DNA from: Myxococcota bacterium
GTDB lineage: Bacteria > Myxococcota_A > UBA796 > JAJRTE01
Direction of reading: 5' to 3'
Assembly (NCBI GenBank): GCA_024278455.1
Contig: JAJRTE010000275.1
Location: forward strand, 1 to 51,933
Length of the DNA: 51,933 nucleotides
Shown here one piece after another: positions 34,398-43,126 of the stretch (its first letter is position 1; every line of letters starts with the position of its first letter). Both the position numbers and the translations under genes were made by a program. The notes beneath the pieces are model-generated. The model ran no database searches and had not been told where the DNA came from. It saw only the letters and a program-made list of their open reading frames with translations.

Positions 34398-35972
34398 GTG
34401 GCAACGCGATCAGTGGTGAAAACCATTGTTGAGAAGGGAGCTTATCACGACTCCGTCGTCCTCATGCTCGTGACGCGAGACCTGATGGCTCGAGAGGGTG
34501 TCCTCGACGCCTCCGTGGTCATGGGGAACGACATGAACCTGGCGCTGTTGAGGCGCGCCGGGCTTCTGGCCAATGACGCGGGCGATATCGGGCCGAACGA
34601 CCTGGTTGTCGCCGTCCGTGCGAAGAACGCGACCGCTGCGGACGATGCGTTGGCGGAGGCGACACGGTTGCTCGAGGCCCGTTCGGTGTCCGAATCATCG
34701 CCGGGGACGAAGAGGCCTCGGACCATCCGCGGGGCGCTGCGTGCGGCCCCTGGGACCAACGTGGCCGTCATCTCGGTCGCCGGCGTGTACGCCGCGTCCC
34801 AGGCCTGGGACGCGCTTCTGGCCGGGTGCCACGTGCTGCTTTTCAGCGACCACGTGAGCCTCGAGGACGAGATCGCTCTCAAGGCCTACGCGACGGAACA
34901 CGGGCTGCTTCTGATGGGACCCGGGGCGGGCACCGCCATCCTCAACGGCGTCGGTCTCGGGTTCGCCAACGCGGTGTCTCGAGGCCCTGTCGGCGTCGTG
35001 TCCGCCGCCGGAACCGGGCTCCAGGAGGTCTCGGCGCTCATCTCGAACGCGGGTTCGGGCATCACCCAGGGGATCGGCACCGGCGGCCGGGATGTGAGCG
35101 AGGCGGTGGGCGGCGCCACCATGCTCCAAGGGCTCGAGGCGCTCCAGGACGACCCCGCGACCGAGGTGATCGTGGTCGTTTCCAAGGTGGCCTCGAGGCC
35201 GGTGATCCTGAGAGTCATCGAACAGGCAGGCCGGTCGTCCAAGCCCACGATCCTCGCCCTGATGGGCGCGGCTCACGAGTTCACCCTGCCCCGGAACACG
35301 GTCCAGGCATCCACGTTGCGCGAAGCCGCGGCCCTGGCCGTGGCCTTTGCTCGAGACGACGATATCGAGGCGGTGCGCGCACGGCTCGGTGCCGAAGAAG
35401 AGGAGATCGCGGCCCGTGCCGTCGCGTTGAGGCAAGGGATCGATCCGGGCCGGCGCTACATCCGGGGGCTGTTTTCAGGTGGGACGCTGTGCGAAGAGGC
35501 CATGTACCTCTGGACGAAACGGCTCGACCAGGTCTGGTCCAACGCGCCCATCGACAACGCTTCCCGTCTACCCGACTCCCTCGAGAGCCGGGGACACACG
35601 GCCATCGACATGGGCGAGGAAGAGTTCACGGCCGGCCGTCCCCACCCCATGATCGACAACCGGCTGCGCGTCGATCGCGTGCTCCAGGAAGCCCGGGACC
35701 CCGAAACCGCGGTGATTCTCCTGGACGTGGTGCTCGGCCATGGTGCCCATCCCGACCCGGCGAGCGAACTAGCTCCTGCCATTGCGGAAGCGCGTGACAT
35801 CGCGTCGGGACGGGACGGGGGCTTGCTGGTGGTGGCATCGATCACGGGAACCGAAGGCGATCCGCAGGGGCTGTCGCGACAACGCCGGACCCTCGAGAAG
35901 GCCGGTGCCCTTGTGATGGCGAGCAACGCGGCTGCGGCGCTCCTGGCCGGGGCCGTGGCGGACCCTGCATGA
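34398..35972 (+). CDS. fdrA: FdrA-family acyl-CoA-synthetase-like carbamoyltransferase subunit
   Basis: A 524-residue protein of the FdrA family (succinyl-CoA-synthetase-like fold). Visible features are the opening 'KGAYHDSVVLMLVTRDL', a CoA-binding-like 'VGVVSAAGTGLQEVSALISN', 'GSGITQGIGTGGRDVSEAVG', and the C-terminal ligase-like 'GLFSGGTLCEEAMYLW' and 'TAVILLDVVLGHGAHPDPASEL'. In E. coli FdrA (AllF) works with YlbE (AllG) and YlbF (AllH) as oxamate carbamoyltransferase, releasing carbamoyl phosphate in allantoin degradation. Here only the DUF1116 partner is present. The GTG at 34398 has GGAGGG five bases upstream. It is first in a tight four-gene operon; DUF1116 starts 10 bases downstream. 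Confidence 0.85.
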   Translation: MATRSVVKTIVEKGAYHDSVVLMLVTRDLMAREGVLDASVVMGNDMNLALLRRAGLLANDAGDIGPNDLVVAVRAKNATAADDALAEATRLLEARSVSESSPGTKRPRTIRGALRAAPGTNVAVISVAGVYAASQAWDALLAGCHVLLFSDHVSLEDEIALKAYATEHGLLLMGPGAGTAILNGVGLGFANAVSRGPVGVVSAAGTGLQEVSALISNAGSGITQGIGTGGRDVSEAVGGATMLQGLEALQDDPATEVIVVVSKVASRPVILRVIEQAGRSSKPTILALMGAAHEFTLPRNTVQASTLREAAALAVAFARDDDIEAVRARLGAEEEEIAARAVALRQGIDPGRRYIRGLFSGGTLCEEAMYLWTKRLDQVWSNAPIDNASRLPDSLESRGHTAIDMGEEEFTAGRPHPMIDNRLRVDRVLQEARDPETAVILLDVVLGHGAHPDPASELAPAIAEARDIASGRDGGLLVVASITGTEGDPQGLSRQRRTLEKAGALVMASNAAAALLAGAVADPA

Positions 35973-35982
35973 AACAGGTGGC

Positions 35983-37437
35983 ATGATGACAACGGTGAAT
36001 GCATTGTTCGGAAAGCCTGTCAAGGTGGTCAACGTGGGGCTTTCGGGCTTCGCGGAGAGCCTGGCATCCCAGGGAGTCGATGTGATCGACGTGGATTTCC
36101 GGCCGCCTCCGATCGCTGTTTCCCGCCTGTCGCGGACGCGATCGGGCGCGGACGTGGAAGCGGCGAACCGGGAAGCGGTCCGCCGTATAGTCTCCGGGCA
36201 GGCGGTGGTGACCGGCCTGGCCCTCGCTCGAGACGTGATCCCCGGGATGAACGGGAGAATCCTGTTGCACGCCGGCCCCCCCATCCAGTGGGACCGGATG
36301 TGCGGGCCGGTCCGCGGTGCCGTCATGGGCGCGTGCCTGTACGAAGGATGGGCCGGCAGCCCCGAGGAGGCCGAAGCACTGGCGTCGTCCGGGGGCGTCC
36401 GGTTCGACCCCTGCCACCACCATCACACCGTGGGCCCCATGGCAGGTGTCGTGTCGCCCTCGATGCCGGTCTGGATCGTCGAAAACCCCACCTTCGGCAA
36501 CCGGGCGTTCTGCACGATGAACGAGGGGCTCGGCAAGGTCCTCAGGTTCGGCGCCTTCTCCCCCGAGGTCGTCGAGCGGCTCCGCTGGATGGCTGACGTC
36601 CTCTTCCCGGCCCTCGACAGGGCCATTCGCGCCATTCCCGATGGCATCGACATCAAGGCGCTGATCGCCCAGGCGCTCTACATGGGCGACGAGTGCCACA
36701 ACCGGAACAAGGCGGGGACGTCCCTGTTTCTGCGCGCCGTCGCTCCCAGCCTAGCACGCACGTCGAGCAACGGCGACACCCTGGCCCGGGTCCTGGCGTT
36801 AATCGACGCCAACGACCACTTCTTCCTCAACCTCTCCATGCCGGCGGCCAAGGTACTGACAGAGCCGGCGGAGGGAATCGACGGGTGCACCATCGTCACC
36901 ACGATGGCCCGGAACGGTACCGAGTTCGGCATCCGTGTGTCAGGTCTGCCCGGCCGCTGGTTCACCGCCCAGGCCGGGGAAGTCGAGGGGCTCTTCTTCC
37001 CCGGCTTCTCCGCGGCCGACGCCAACCGAGACCTGGGGGACAGCACGATCACCGAAACGGCCGGTTTCGGAGGCATGGCGATGGCCTGCGCGCCGGCCAT
37101 CGTCAAGTTCGTCGGGGGCACCCCACAGGACGCCATCGACGCGACCCTGGAGATGTACGACATCTGCGCCGCCGAACACGACACCTTTCTCATTCCCAAC
37201 CTCGACTTCCGCGGCACGCCGGTGGGGATCGACGTGAGACGGGTTGCCGAAACGGGGCTCTCGCCGCGGTTGAACACCGGCATAGCACACAAGGACCCCG
37301 GTATCGGGCAGGTCGGCGCAGGCCTGCTCCGCGCCCCCATGGACTGCTTCGCCAGCGCGCTCCGCGCCATCGAGGCCCAGGGGGACGGTGAATCTTCCCC
37401 CACGGGCGCCGGCGGCCACCCCGGCGAAGAAACGTGA
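35983..37437 (+). CDS. DUF1116 protein (YlbE/AllG-like)
   Basis: A 484-residue DUF1116 protein. The characteristic N-terminal 'KVVNVGLSGFAESLASQGVD' is followed by 'LHAGPPIQWDRMCGPVRGAV', the His-rich 'DPCHHHHTVGPMAGV', 'LYMGDECHNRNKAGTSLF' and 'NTGIAHKDPGIGQVGAGL'. DUF1116 proteins pair with FdrA homologues (E. coli YlbE with FdrA, YahG with YahF) and are taken to form the carbamoyl-transfer enzyme. The conserved His and Cys residues are candidates for substrate or metal binding. Two ATGs (35983, 35986) follow AGGTGG; the second has better spacing. It sits 10 bases after fdrA and ends 35 bases before the cyclase gene. Confidence 0.85.
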   Translation: MMTTVNALFGKPVKVVNVGLSGFAESLASQGVDVIDVDFRPPPIAVSRLSRTRSGADVEAANREAVRRIVSGQAVVTGLALARDVIPGMNGRILLHAGPPIQWDRMCGPVRGAVMGACLYEGWAGSPEEAEALASSGGVRFDPCHHHHTVGPMAGVVSPSMPVWIVENPTFGNRAFCTMNEGLGKVLRFGAFSPEVVERLRWMADVLFPALDRAIRAIPDGIDIKALIAQALYMGDECHNRNKAGTSLFLRAVAPSLARTSSNGDTLARVLALIDANDHFFLNLSMPAAKVLTEPAEGIDGCTIVTTMARNGTEFGIRVSGLPGRWFTAQAGEVEGLFFPGFSAADANRDLGDSTITETAGFGGMAMACAPAIVKFVGGTPQDAIDATLEMYDICAAEHDTFLIPNLDFRGTPVGIDVRRVAETGLSPRLNTGIAHKDPGIGQVGAGLLRAPMDCFASALRAIEAQGDGESSPTGAGGHPGEET

Positions 37438-37472
37438 TCTTCAACCACTCAAGAGACGGAGGTATCATACCC

Positions 37473-38339
37473 ATGCTCAACGTCAGAATGATCGACCTCA
37501 GCATTCCCCTCGGCGTCCAGACGCCGCCGTGGCCGACTTACGAGCCGATCCAACTCAAGTACTTCAAGCGGCTCGCCTCCAACGGTGCCAACGGGCAGCT
37601 TGTCACCCACTCGAATCATGTGGGAACGCACCTGGACGGGGAAATCCACTTCTACACCCCGGGCAAGGACATCGCGGCCCTCGATCTGAACGACTACCTG
37701 GTCGGACCGGGCGTCGTCGTGGACCTGTCGGACGCGGTGGGAGACTACGACATCTACACGTCCAAGATGGTCGAGGAGCGGGTCGATGTGAAGGAGGGGG
37801 ACATTCTCATCATCCACACGGGCTATCACCGGTACGGGTGGGACCAGCCGCTGGCCGACGAAATTCGGTACATGGTGCAGCACCCCGGGCCCGATCGCGA
37901 GTTCGCTGAGTGGGCCAAGGCCAAGAAGCTGCGCTGGATCGGGGTCGATTGCGGCAGTGCCGACCACCCGATGAACACCATCATCCGGCAGTGGGCGCCG
38001 CGGCAGGCGCGGGAAGCGGAAGCCCACTTCCAGAAGAAGTACGGGGGCGGCCTGGCCGACATCTTCGATGACAGCAAGTACCAGCTCATGCACCTCGAGA
38101 TGTTCCCGTTCCACATCATCCACGCCGAGTGCTTGGGGGGAGACATCGACCTGGTGCTCAACGAGCGTGTCACCATCGGGTGCTTCCCATGGCGGTTCGT
38201 GGACGGCGAGAGCTGCATCGCGCGGATCGTGGCCTTTGTCGACGAGGACCGGTACAACGAGGCGATGAAGCAGAAGGCGAACCTGCCCCGAACCCGATTC
38301 GGAGACATCGTCGCCACCTGCAAGCAGCTCGAGCCATGA
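37473..38339 (+). CDS. Cyclase-family metal-dependent amide/ring hydrolase
   Basis: A 288-residue member of the cyclase family (kynurenine formamidase, isatin hydrolase, related ring-opening enzymes). 'MIDLSIPLGVQTPPWP' is the family start and 'HSNHVGTHLDGEIHF' is the metal-binding H-x-G-T-H-x-D motif. 'GDILIIHTGYHRYGW' and 'RWIGVDCGSADHPMNT' form the second conserved block. Such enzymes use Mn or Zn to hydrolyse a cyclic amide or formamide bond. In this operon it may open a ring whose product goes to the nitrilase and the FdrA pair. The ATG at 37473 has GGAGGT nine bases upstream; a GTG overlapping the previous stop at 37434 is less likely. Its stop overlaps the nitrilase start. Confidence 0.87.
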   Translation: MLNVRMIDLSIPLGVQTPPWPTYEPIQLKYFKRLASNGANGQLVTHSNHVGTHLDGEIHFYTPGKDIAALDLNDYLVGPGVVVDLSDAVGDYDIYTSKMVEERVDVKEGDILIIHTGYHRYGWDQPLADEIRYMVQHPGPDREFAEWAKAKKLRWIGVDCGSADHPMNTIIRQWAPRQAREAEAHFQKKYGGGLADIFDDSKYQLMHLEMFPFHIIHAECLGGDIDLVLNERVTIGCFPWRFVDGESCIARIVAFVDEDRYNEAMKQKANLPRTRFGDIVATCKQLEP

Positions 38340-39220
38340 AGCGCTTTGTCGCTGCCTGCGCCCAGTTCGCCGTGACCCCCATGGCGATCCGAGAGAACCT
38401 CGAGAAGGCCGTTGCCTGGATCGCGCGTGCCCGTCTCGAGACCGGCGCGGATCTCATCGTGTTGCCGGAGTGCGTGACCACGGGATTCACCCCGGATTGC
38501 GGCCCGGACGAACTCTGGGACCTCGTGGACACGCTGCCCGGCAGGCTGTCTGCCCCTATCGAAGCCGCGGCCCGCAAGCTGGGCGTCTACGTGGTCTTGC
38601 CGACCTACGAACGGGGCGGTGTTCGTGGCGAGGTGTACAACAGCGCCGCGTTGATCACCCCCACGGGCGCCGTGGCCGAGGTCTATCGCAAGACCCACCT
38701 CTTCCCCACCGAGCGGCTGTCGGGCGGGGGATGGTCCACCCCGGGGTCTCGAGCCGTGGTCGTCCCGACGCCATTGGCCAACATCGGGTTTTCCATCTGC
38801 TACGACGGCGATTTTCCGGAACTCTTCCGCGTGCTCGCTCTCAAGGGCGCCGAGGTGGTGGTCAGGCCGTCGGCCCTGCTGCGAAGCTTCGAGATCTGGG
38901 ACATGGTGAACCGGGCTCGAGCCTATGACAACCACACCTATGTCGTGGCCTGCAACGCGGTCGGCATCGACGCGGGCGACAACTGCTACTTCGGCCACTC
39001 GATGATCGTCAGCCCGATCGCGCACAAGCTCGCACTGGCTCGAGGCACCGAGGAGATCATTGCCGCGGAACTCGATCCGGATCCCATCAAGCGAGTGACC
39101 TACGGCTCGACATCGCCGATGATATTCGACCACCTGCAGGACAGGAACCTCGAGGCCTACCAGGGGATCCTGACCCCCGGGACGAGCCCGTTCGAGCCGG
39201 CGCGCCGCATCCCCGGGTGA
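38336..39220 (+). CDS. Carbon-nitrogen hydrolase (nitrilase superfamily)
   Basis: A 294-residue nitrilase-superfamily amidohydrolase with a complete Glu-Lys-Cys triad: Glu in 'LIVLPECVTTGF', Lys in 'VYRKTHLFPTE' and Cys in 'GFSICYDGDFPE'. The residues after the Cys and the overall length fit aliphatic amidase or N-carbamoyl-amidase/beta-ureidopropionase-like branches more than true nitrilases. The start ATG overlaps the cyclase stop by four bases, so translation is coupled. As last gene of the FdrA operon it probably hydrolyses a linear amide or N-carbamoyl intermediate. The GT-C gene follows tail to tail. Confidence 0.88.
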   Translation: MKRFVAACAQFAVTPMAIRENLEKAVAWIARARLETGADLIVLPECVTTGFTPDCGPDELWDLVDTLPGRLSAPIEAAARKLGVYVVLPTYERGGVRGEVYNSAALITPTGAVAEVYRKTHLFPTERLSGGGWSTPGSRAVVVPTPLANIGFSICYDGDFPELFRVLALKGAEVVVRPSALLRSFEIWDMVNRARAYDNHTYVVACNAVGIDAGDNCYFGHSMIVSPIAHKLALARGTEEIIAAELDPDPIKRVTYGSTSPMIFDHLQDRNLEAYQGILTPGTSPFEPARRIPG

Positions 39221-39242
39221 CGCATCGCGGGGGCAACGCCGG

Positions 39243-40949
39243 TCAGGGCGACCGCACTGCCGGTTCCGGCCCGGTCCAAAGCGGGGAGTCCGGGTGGTAG
39301 CGGCTGTCACGACGAACGGCCATGCCGAACCAGTCGCCCCCTTCCATGCGATAGCTCACGATTTCATACCGCTCCAGGAACTCGGGCATGCCGAAGAGCA
39401 GCCGGTCCGTCAAGGACAAGGTCGATGTATTCGCCGCCACCTGCTTCGGCAGCAGCGGAACCGGCCGCACCCACACGTTGGCCAGCAAGATGATATCGGG
39501 TCCACGCCTGAGAACATACGCCCCATCGCCTCGAGCATGGCCTGCGACGGCTCGCAGATTGGCCAGCCTGGGGTCCCGGTGGTGGGCAAGGTAGGGGTCG
39601 ACGATCCCCAGGGTGTCCAGGATCCGCGTCCTGCCGAGATAGCCGACGGCGCCGATGGCAGGGGTGGCGACGAGCGCGTCCGGCTCGAGGTACCTGGCCA
39701 GCCAGGTGCCGGCCCGGCGATACCGCTGCACGTTGGGATCCGGTTCCCGCACGCCGGGAGACCCGACGTAGGGGACCAGAGCAGTCACGAGGGCCGGCAC
39801 CACGATCAGACTCCAGGTCACCGGGAGCCAGCAGCGACGGCTGCGGCGGGCCCCTGGGGCTGCTTCCTGTGCCTTGCGCGCAACCCGGTCCCGGCACGAG
39901 GTGATCCGGTAGTCCGCCGCCACCGCCCATGCCAGGGCGAGCGGTGCCAGGACCGGCACGACGAACCGGGCATAGACCATGTAGTCCCCGCCGATAAGTA
40001 CGAGGTAGGCGATGTGAAATGCGGCGACGAGCAACGGAAACGCTATTTCCGGACGGCGCCAGGCGGCCCGCGTCGAAAGGGGAACCAGGAGGAAGACGCC
40101 CAGGGGGGTGGCAAGCGCGGCCTGTCCCACGTAGCGCAATCCTCTGCCCAACACGTAGAACTCCCATTCCACCTTGGCATGGAAGGTGTTGGGAAGCCAT
40201 TCGCCGTAGTAGACCAGGCGGAACACCTGCCACGCACCGGCCAGCACCAACACCGGCGCGACAGTGGTCACCAACGCGACGAGCGAACCGGTCACCCTCG
40301 AAGCCGGTTTGCTGCCGGGCGTGCCAGCCATCTCGAGGCTGGATCCGGGAAGGCGGGCCTGCAACCAAGGCCAGGTCCACAAGGCGGCGGCCAGCAGGCA
40401 GAACCAGGCCAACGCCTCGGGCCGCAATAGAATGGCGACGCCGAACCAGGCGCCTCCGCGCACCGTGCTCCGCTTGCCGGACCTGGCGGCATCGACGAAA
40501 TGGGACACGCCGGCCATCACGGCCAGGGAGAAGGCCACGGTCTCGAGCCCGGAAAGGGACCAGTAGGCGATGGCGCCGGACGCAGCCACGACGAGGGGTG
40601 CGAGCTGGCGGAGTGTGAGGGAAACGCCCGCCTGCGCCACCGCCTTCCAGGTGAGCAGCACCAACCCCAGGAAGGCCAGCCCCCCCAGTATCTTCAGTGT
40701 CGCCACGTCCGGCGCCCCCACGGCGAGAACGCCCGCGGACAGCAGTGTCCAGAGGGGGGTGGTGAAGCCTTCGTACACCTCGCCGGGATTGAAGACCAGG
40801 CCGGCCCCGGAAACCAGGTTGCGAGCATAGCGCAGGCAGATGTAGGCGTCGTCCTTGAACGGATCCGCTCCGCCCATCGACAGCAGGCCCAACTGGACCA
40901 GGGCGATGAGCAGAGGGGGAACAGGATCGAACGTGCGCGGGAGTTTCAT
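39243..40949 (-). CDS. GT-C membrane glycosyltransferase
   Basis: A 568-residue polytopic protein with about ten membrane helices and a C-terminal soluble tail. The first loop carries 'FKDDAYICLRYARNLVSG' and 'FNPGEVYEGFTTPLW', the DD-x-YI and 'EG-T-PLW' pattern of GT-C arabinofuranosyl- and mannosyltransferase-like proteins that use polyprenyl-phosphate sugars. A further conserved block is 'LDTLGIVDPYLAHHRDP' near the C-terminus. The ATG at 40949 opens into the first helix; its ribosome site is weak. The zinc-ribbon-like gene ends 48 bases upstream on the same strand. The sugar and acceptor are unknown. Confidence 0.78.
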   Translation of the reverse strand: MKLPRTFDPVPPLLIALVQLGLLSMGGADPFKDDAYICLRYARNLVSGAGLVFNPGEVYEGFTTPLWTLLSAGVLAVGAPDVATLKILGGLAFLGLVLLTWKAVAQAGVSLTLRQLAPLVVAASGAIAYWSLSGLETVAFSLAVMAGVSHFVDAARSGKRSTVRGGAWFGVAILLRPEALAWFCLLAAALWTWPWLQARLPGSSLEMAGTPGSKPASRVTGSLVALVTTVAPVLVLAGAWQVFRLVYYGEWLPNTFHAKVEWEFYVLGRGLRYVGQAALATPLGVFLLVPLSTRAAWRRPEIAFPLLVAAFHIAYLVLIGGDYMVYARFVVPVLAPLALAWAVAADYRITSCRDRVARKAQEAAPGARRSRRCWLPVTWSLIVVPALVTALVPYVGSPGVREPDPNVQRYRRAGTWLARYLEPDALVATPAIGAVGYLGRTRILDTLGIVDPYLAHHRDPRLANLRAVAGHARGDGAYVLRRGPDIILLANVWVRPVPLLPKQVAANTSTLSLTDRLLFGMPEFLERYEIVSYRMEGGDWFGMAVRRDSRYHPDSPLWTGPEPAVRSP

Positions 40950-40997
40950 CTGGTGCAGAAAACCGGATACGCGACCATGCAGGACCTCGCCCCTGTG

Positions 40998-41303
40998 TCA
41001 GGTGCCGCTCTCATCGCTGCCCCAGTGCCCCCCCGGCACGCCGAGCGGCACCCAGCCGTCATCCATGTCCGGGGACTCCTTCTCGATGGCACTGGCGATC
41101 AGGTCGAACAGGGAGCGATACTCGACGGCGCCGTCGGCGTTCTGGAGTTTCTCGTCGCAGAACAGGCACCGCCACACCAGTTCGCCCCCCGAAGGCCCGA
41201 GCACGAGCCGGGCGTAGACGAGCACATCGCCGCCACAGTTGTCACAATGGTGAATCGGAAACGCGACGTCGTCGCTCAGCCATTCCTTGGTCCCGGTCTG
41301 CAT
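40998..41303 (-). CDS. Small zinc-ribbon-like protein
   Basis: A 101-residue protein with two Cys pairs, 'HCDNCGGDV' (C-x2-C) and 'WRCLFCDEKL' (C-x2-C), separated by about 26 residues, consistent with one zinc-binding site. The rest is acidic and shows no known family. The Asp/Gly-rich C-terminus ('GVPGGHWGSDESGT') is likely flexible. It lies 23 bases after the TPR-parvulin gene and 48 bases before the GT-C gene, so a three-gene minus-strand unit is plausible. Function unknown. Confidence 0.6.
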   Translation of the reverse strand: MQTGTKEWLSDDVAFPIHHCDNCGGDVLVYARLVLGPSGGELVWRCLFCDEKLQNADGAVEYRSLFDLIASAIEKESPDMDDGWVPLGVPGGHWGSDESGT

Positions 41304-41326
41304 GGTCGCCTCCGCGCCGGGCGCGA

Positions 41327-43126
41327 TCAGTTCGTTCGTTTGAGCACGTGATATCCGGCCGGCGTCTCGATGACGCCGCTGGTCTGTCCGACGTCGAGCG
41401 CCATGATAGCACGTTCCAGTTGGGGCATCAGTTCGCCTTGCTTGAAGAAGCCGATGTCACCGCCTCGAGCGGCTTCGGGCCCGATGGATTTCTGCCGCGC
41501 CAGGGCGGCGAATTCGGCGCCGTTGTGAAGCTGCTTGAGGATCTCGTCCGCTTCGGCGCGCGACTCGACCAGGATCTGGCTGGCACGCATCTGCGTCTTG
41601 GCCTTCTCAGCGAACGCTGCCTGGCGTTCATCGACGGCCTCGATGAGGGCCTTGAGTTCGTCGCTGTCTGGCGCCTGCTTGAGCAACAGGCGATACTGTT
41701 CCCTGGCACGATCGAACTCTTCCATGCCGAAGTAGCAGTGGGCGAGCTGGAGCCTTGCCGCGGCGAAATCGGGATTGACCTCGAGGATGGCGCGGAGTTC
41801 GCGGGCGGCGTCCGCCAGTCGTCCTTGGGCCGCGACGGCCTTGGCCATGTTCAACCGGCTGGGCAGGGCCGTTTCCGGCGGCAACAGGGCGACCGCGCGG
41901 GCAAAGGCTTTTTCCGCCTCCGGCGCCTGCCCCGAAGCGGCATAGACGGCGCCGAGGGCTGCGTGCAACTCGGGTTCATCCGGCTCCAGTTCGATGGCCT
42001 TGACCAGGTAGGGTTCTGCCTTGGCGGGATCCTTCGACACCAGGTAGAACTCGGCGAGCACTCGAGCGCCTTCCACGAACCCCGGGTTCAACTGGACGGC
42101 CCGGAGAAAGGCCTTCTCCGCGTCGGCGGGACGATTGGTCGCGGCGAGCAACTGGCCAAGGGCGAGGTAGGGGAGTTCGAACCTCGGGCTGATCTCGATG
42201 ACTCGACGGTAGTGGGCCATCGCCTCCTCGGCGGTCCGCGCCTCCATCGCCTTCACCATCTCGGTCACCGCGTCGTACTCGAGTTCGCCCTTCTTGACCC
42301 GGGCCACCACTTCCCGATTCAACCGGACGTCGCTCTGCGCGGGCACGATCTCGAGGGCGCGGTCGTAGAGGGCGATCGCGTCGTCATACCGCTTCTGGCG
42401 GAAGTACATGAACGCCAGGTTGGCCATGACCTGGGGGTTTTCGGGGGCTAGTTCGAGGGATTTCTCGAGGAGTTCCACGGCACGCGCGGTCTCGCCCTTG
42501 CCGCCCACGAGGGACCCCAACTGGAAGAGCACCTTCGCGTTGCCAGGGTCGGACTCGAGCGCCTGTTCGAACGTCGTGATGGCTTCGTCCACCTTGCCCA
42601 TGGACAGGTACAGGGTGGCCAGGGACTCCATGCCCTGCGTGAAGCCCGGCTGGATGCGAATGGCGTCCTGGAGCGACTCGACGGCCCCCTCGCTGTCTCC
42701 ACGTTGCATCTTCACGGAGGCGATGCAGTAGTGAGCCCATCCAAGCCCGGGCTCCATCTCCAGGGCCTTCTTGTAGGTCGCCACCTGCTCGTCGAGGTCC
42801 TCGAGCGTCCTGCCGTACAGCATGAGGGCCAATCCGCTCTTGTGCTGTTCCTTCAACTGGGTATATTGTCTCCGGACCTCGGACCGCCGATTCAACTGTA
42901 TCATCAATTGGATGTACAGCAGGTGCGCTTCGACCCGGTTCGGCGCGGCCTGGATGGCACGCTTGGCACTCTGAAGTGCCTCCTCGAGCCGGTTCGCGTC
43001 GATGAAAGCCAACGATTCGTTGATGGCCGCCTGGGCGGGGGTCAACTCGGTCGCGGACAGCGGGCCGCCACGCCACGCGAGAAGCAGGAGGCACAACAGA
43101 AACCATGTCGCTGTTTTTCTTGGCAT
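41327..43126 (-). CDS. Secreted TPR-repeat protein fused to a parvulin (PPIC) domain
   Basis: A 599-residue protein with an N-terminal signal ('FLLCLLLLAWRGGPLSA'), about twelve tetratricopeptide repeats (for example 'AIRIQPGFTQGMESLATLYL' and 'ALESDPGNAKVLFQLGSL'), and a C-terminal parvulin-type prolyl isomerase domain of about 90 residues ('RASQILVESRAEADEILKQL', 'GDIGFFKQGEL', 'GVIETPAGYHVLKR'). The parvulin core is intact. A periplasmic chaperone using its repeats as a docking surface is a reasonable inference, analogous to SurA or PpiD in logic but not in layout. The ATG at 43126 lies in a region overlapping the divergent PEGA gene by 22 bases. Confidence 0.82.
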   Translation of the reverse strand: MPRKTATWFLLCLLLLAWRGGPLSATELTPAQAAINESLAFIDANRLEEALQSAKRAIQAAPNRVEAHLLYIQLMIQLNRRSEVRRQYTQLKEQHKSGLALMLYGRTLEDLDEQVATYKKALEMEPGLGWAHYCIASVKMQRGDSEGAVESLQDAIRIQPGFTQGMESLATLYLSMGKVDEAITTFEQALESDPGNAKVLFQLGSLVGGKGETARAVELLEKSLELAPENPQVMANLAFMYFRQKRYDDAIALYDRALEIVPAQSDVRLNREVVARVKKGELEYDAVTEMVKAMEARTAEEAMAHYRRVIEISPRFELPYLALGQLLAATNRPADAEKAFLRAVQLNPGFVEGARVLAEFYLVSKDPAKAEPYLVKAIELEPDEPELHAALGAVYAASGQAPEAEKAFARAVALLPPETALPSRLNMAKAVAAQGRLADAARELRAILEVNPDFAAARLQLAHCYFGMEEFDRAREQYRLLLKQAPDSDELKALIEAVDERQAAFAEKAKTQMRASQILVESRAEADEILKQLHNGAEFAALARQKSIGPEAARGGDIGFFKQGELMPQLERAIMALDVGQTSGVIETPAGYHVLKRTN

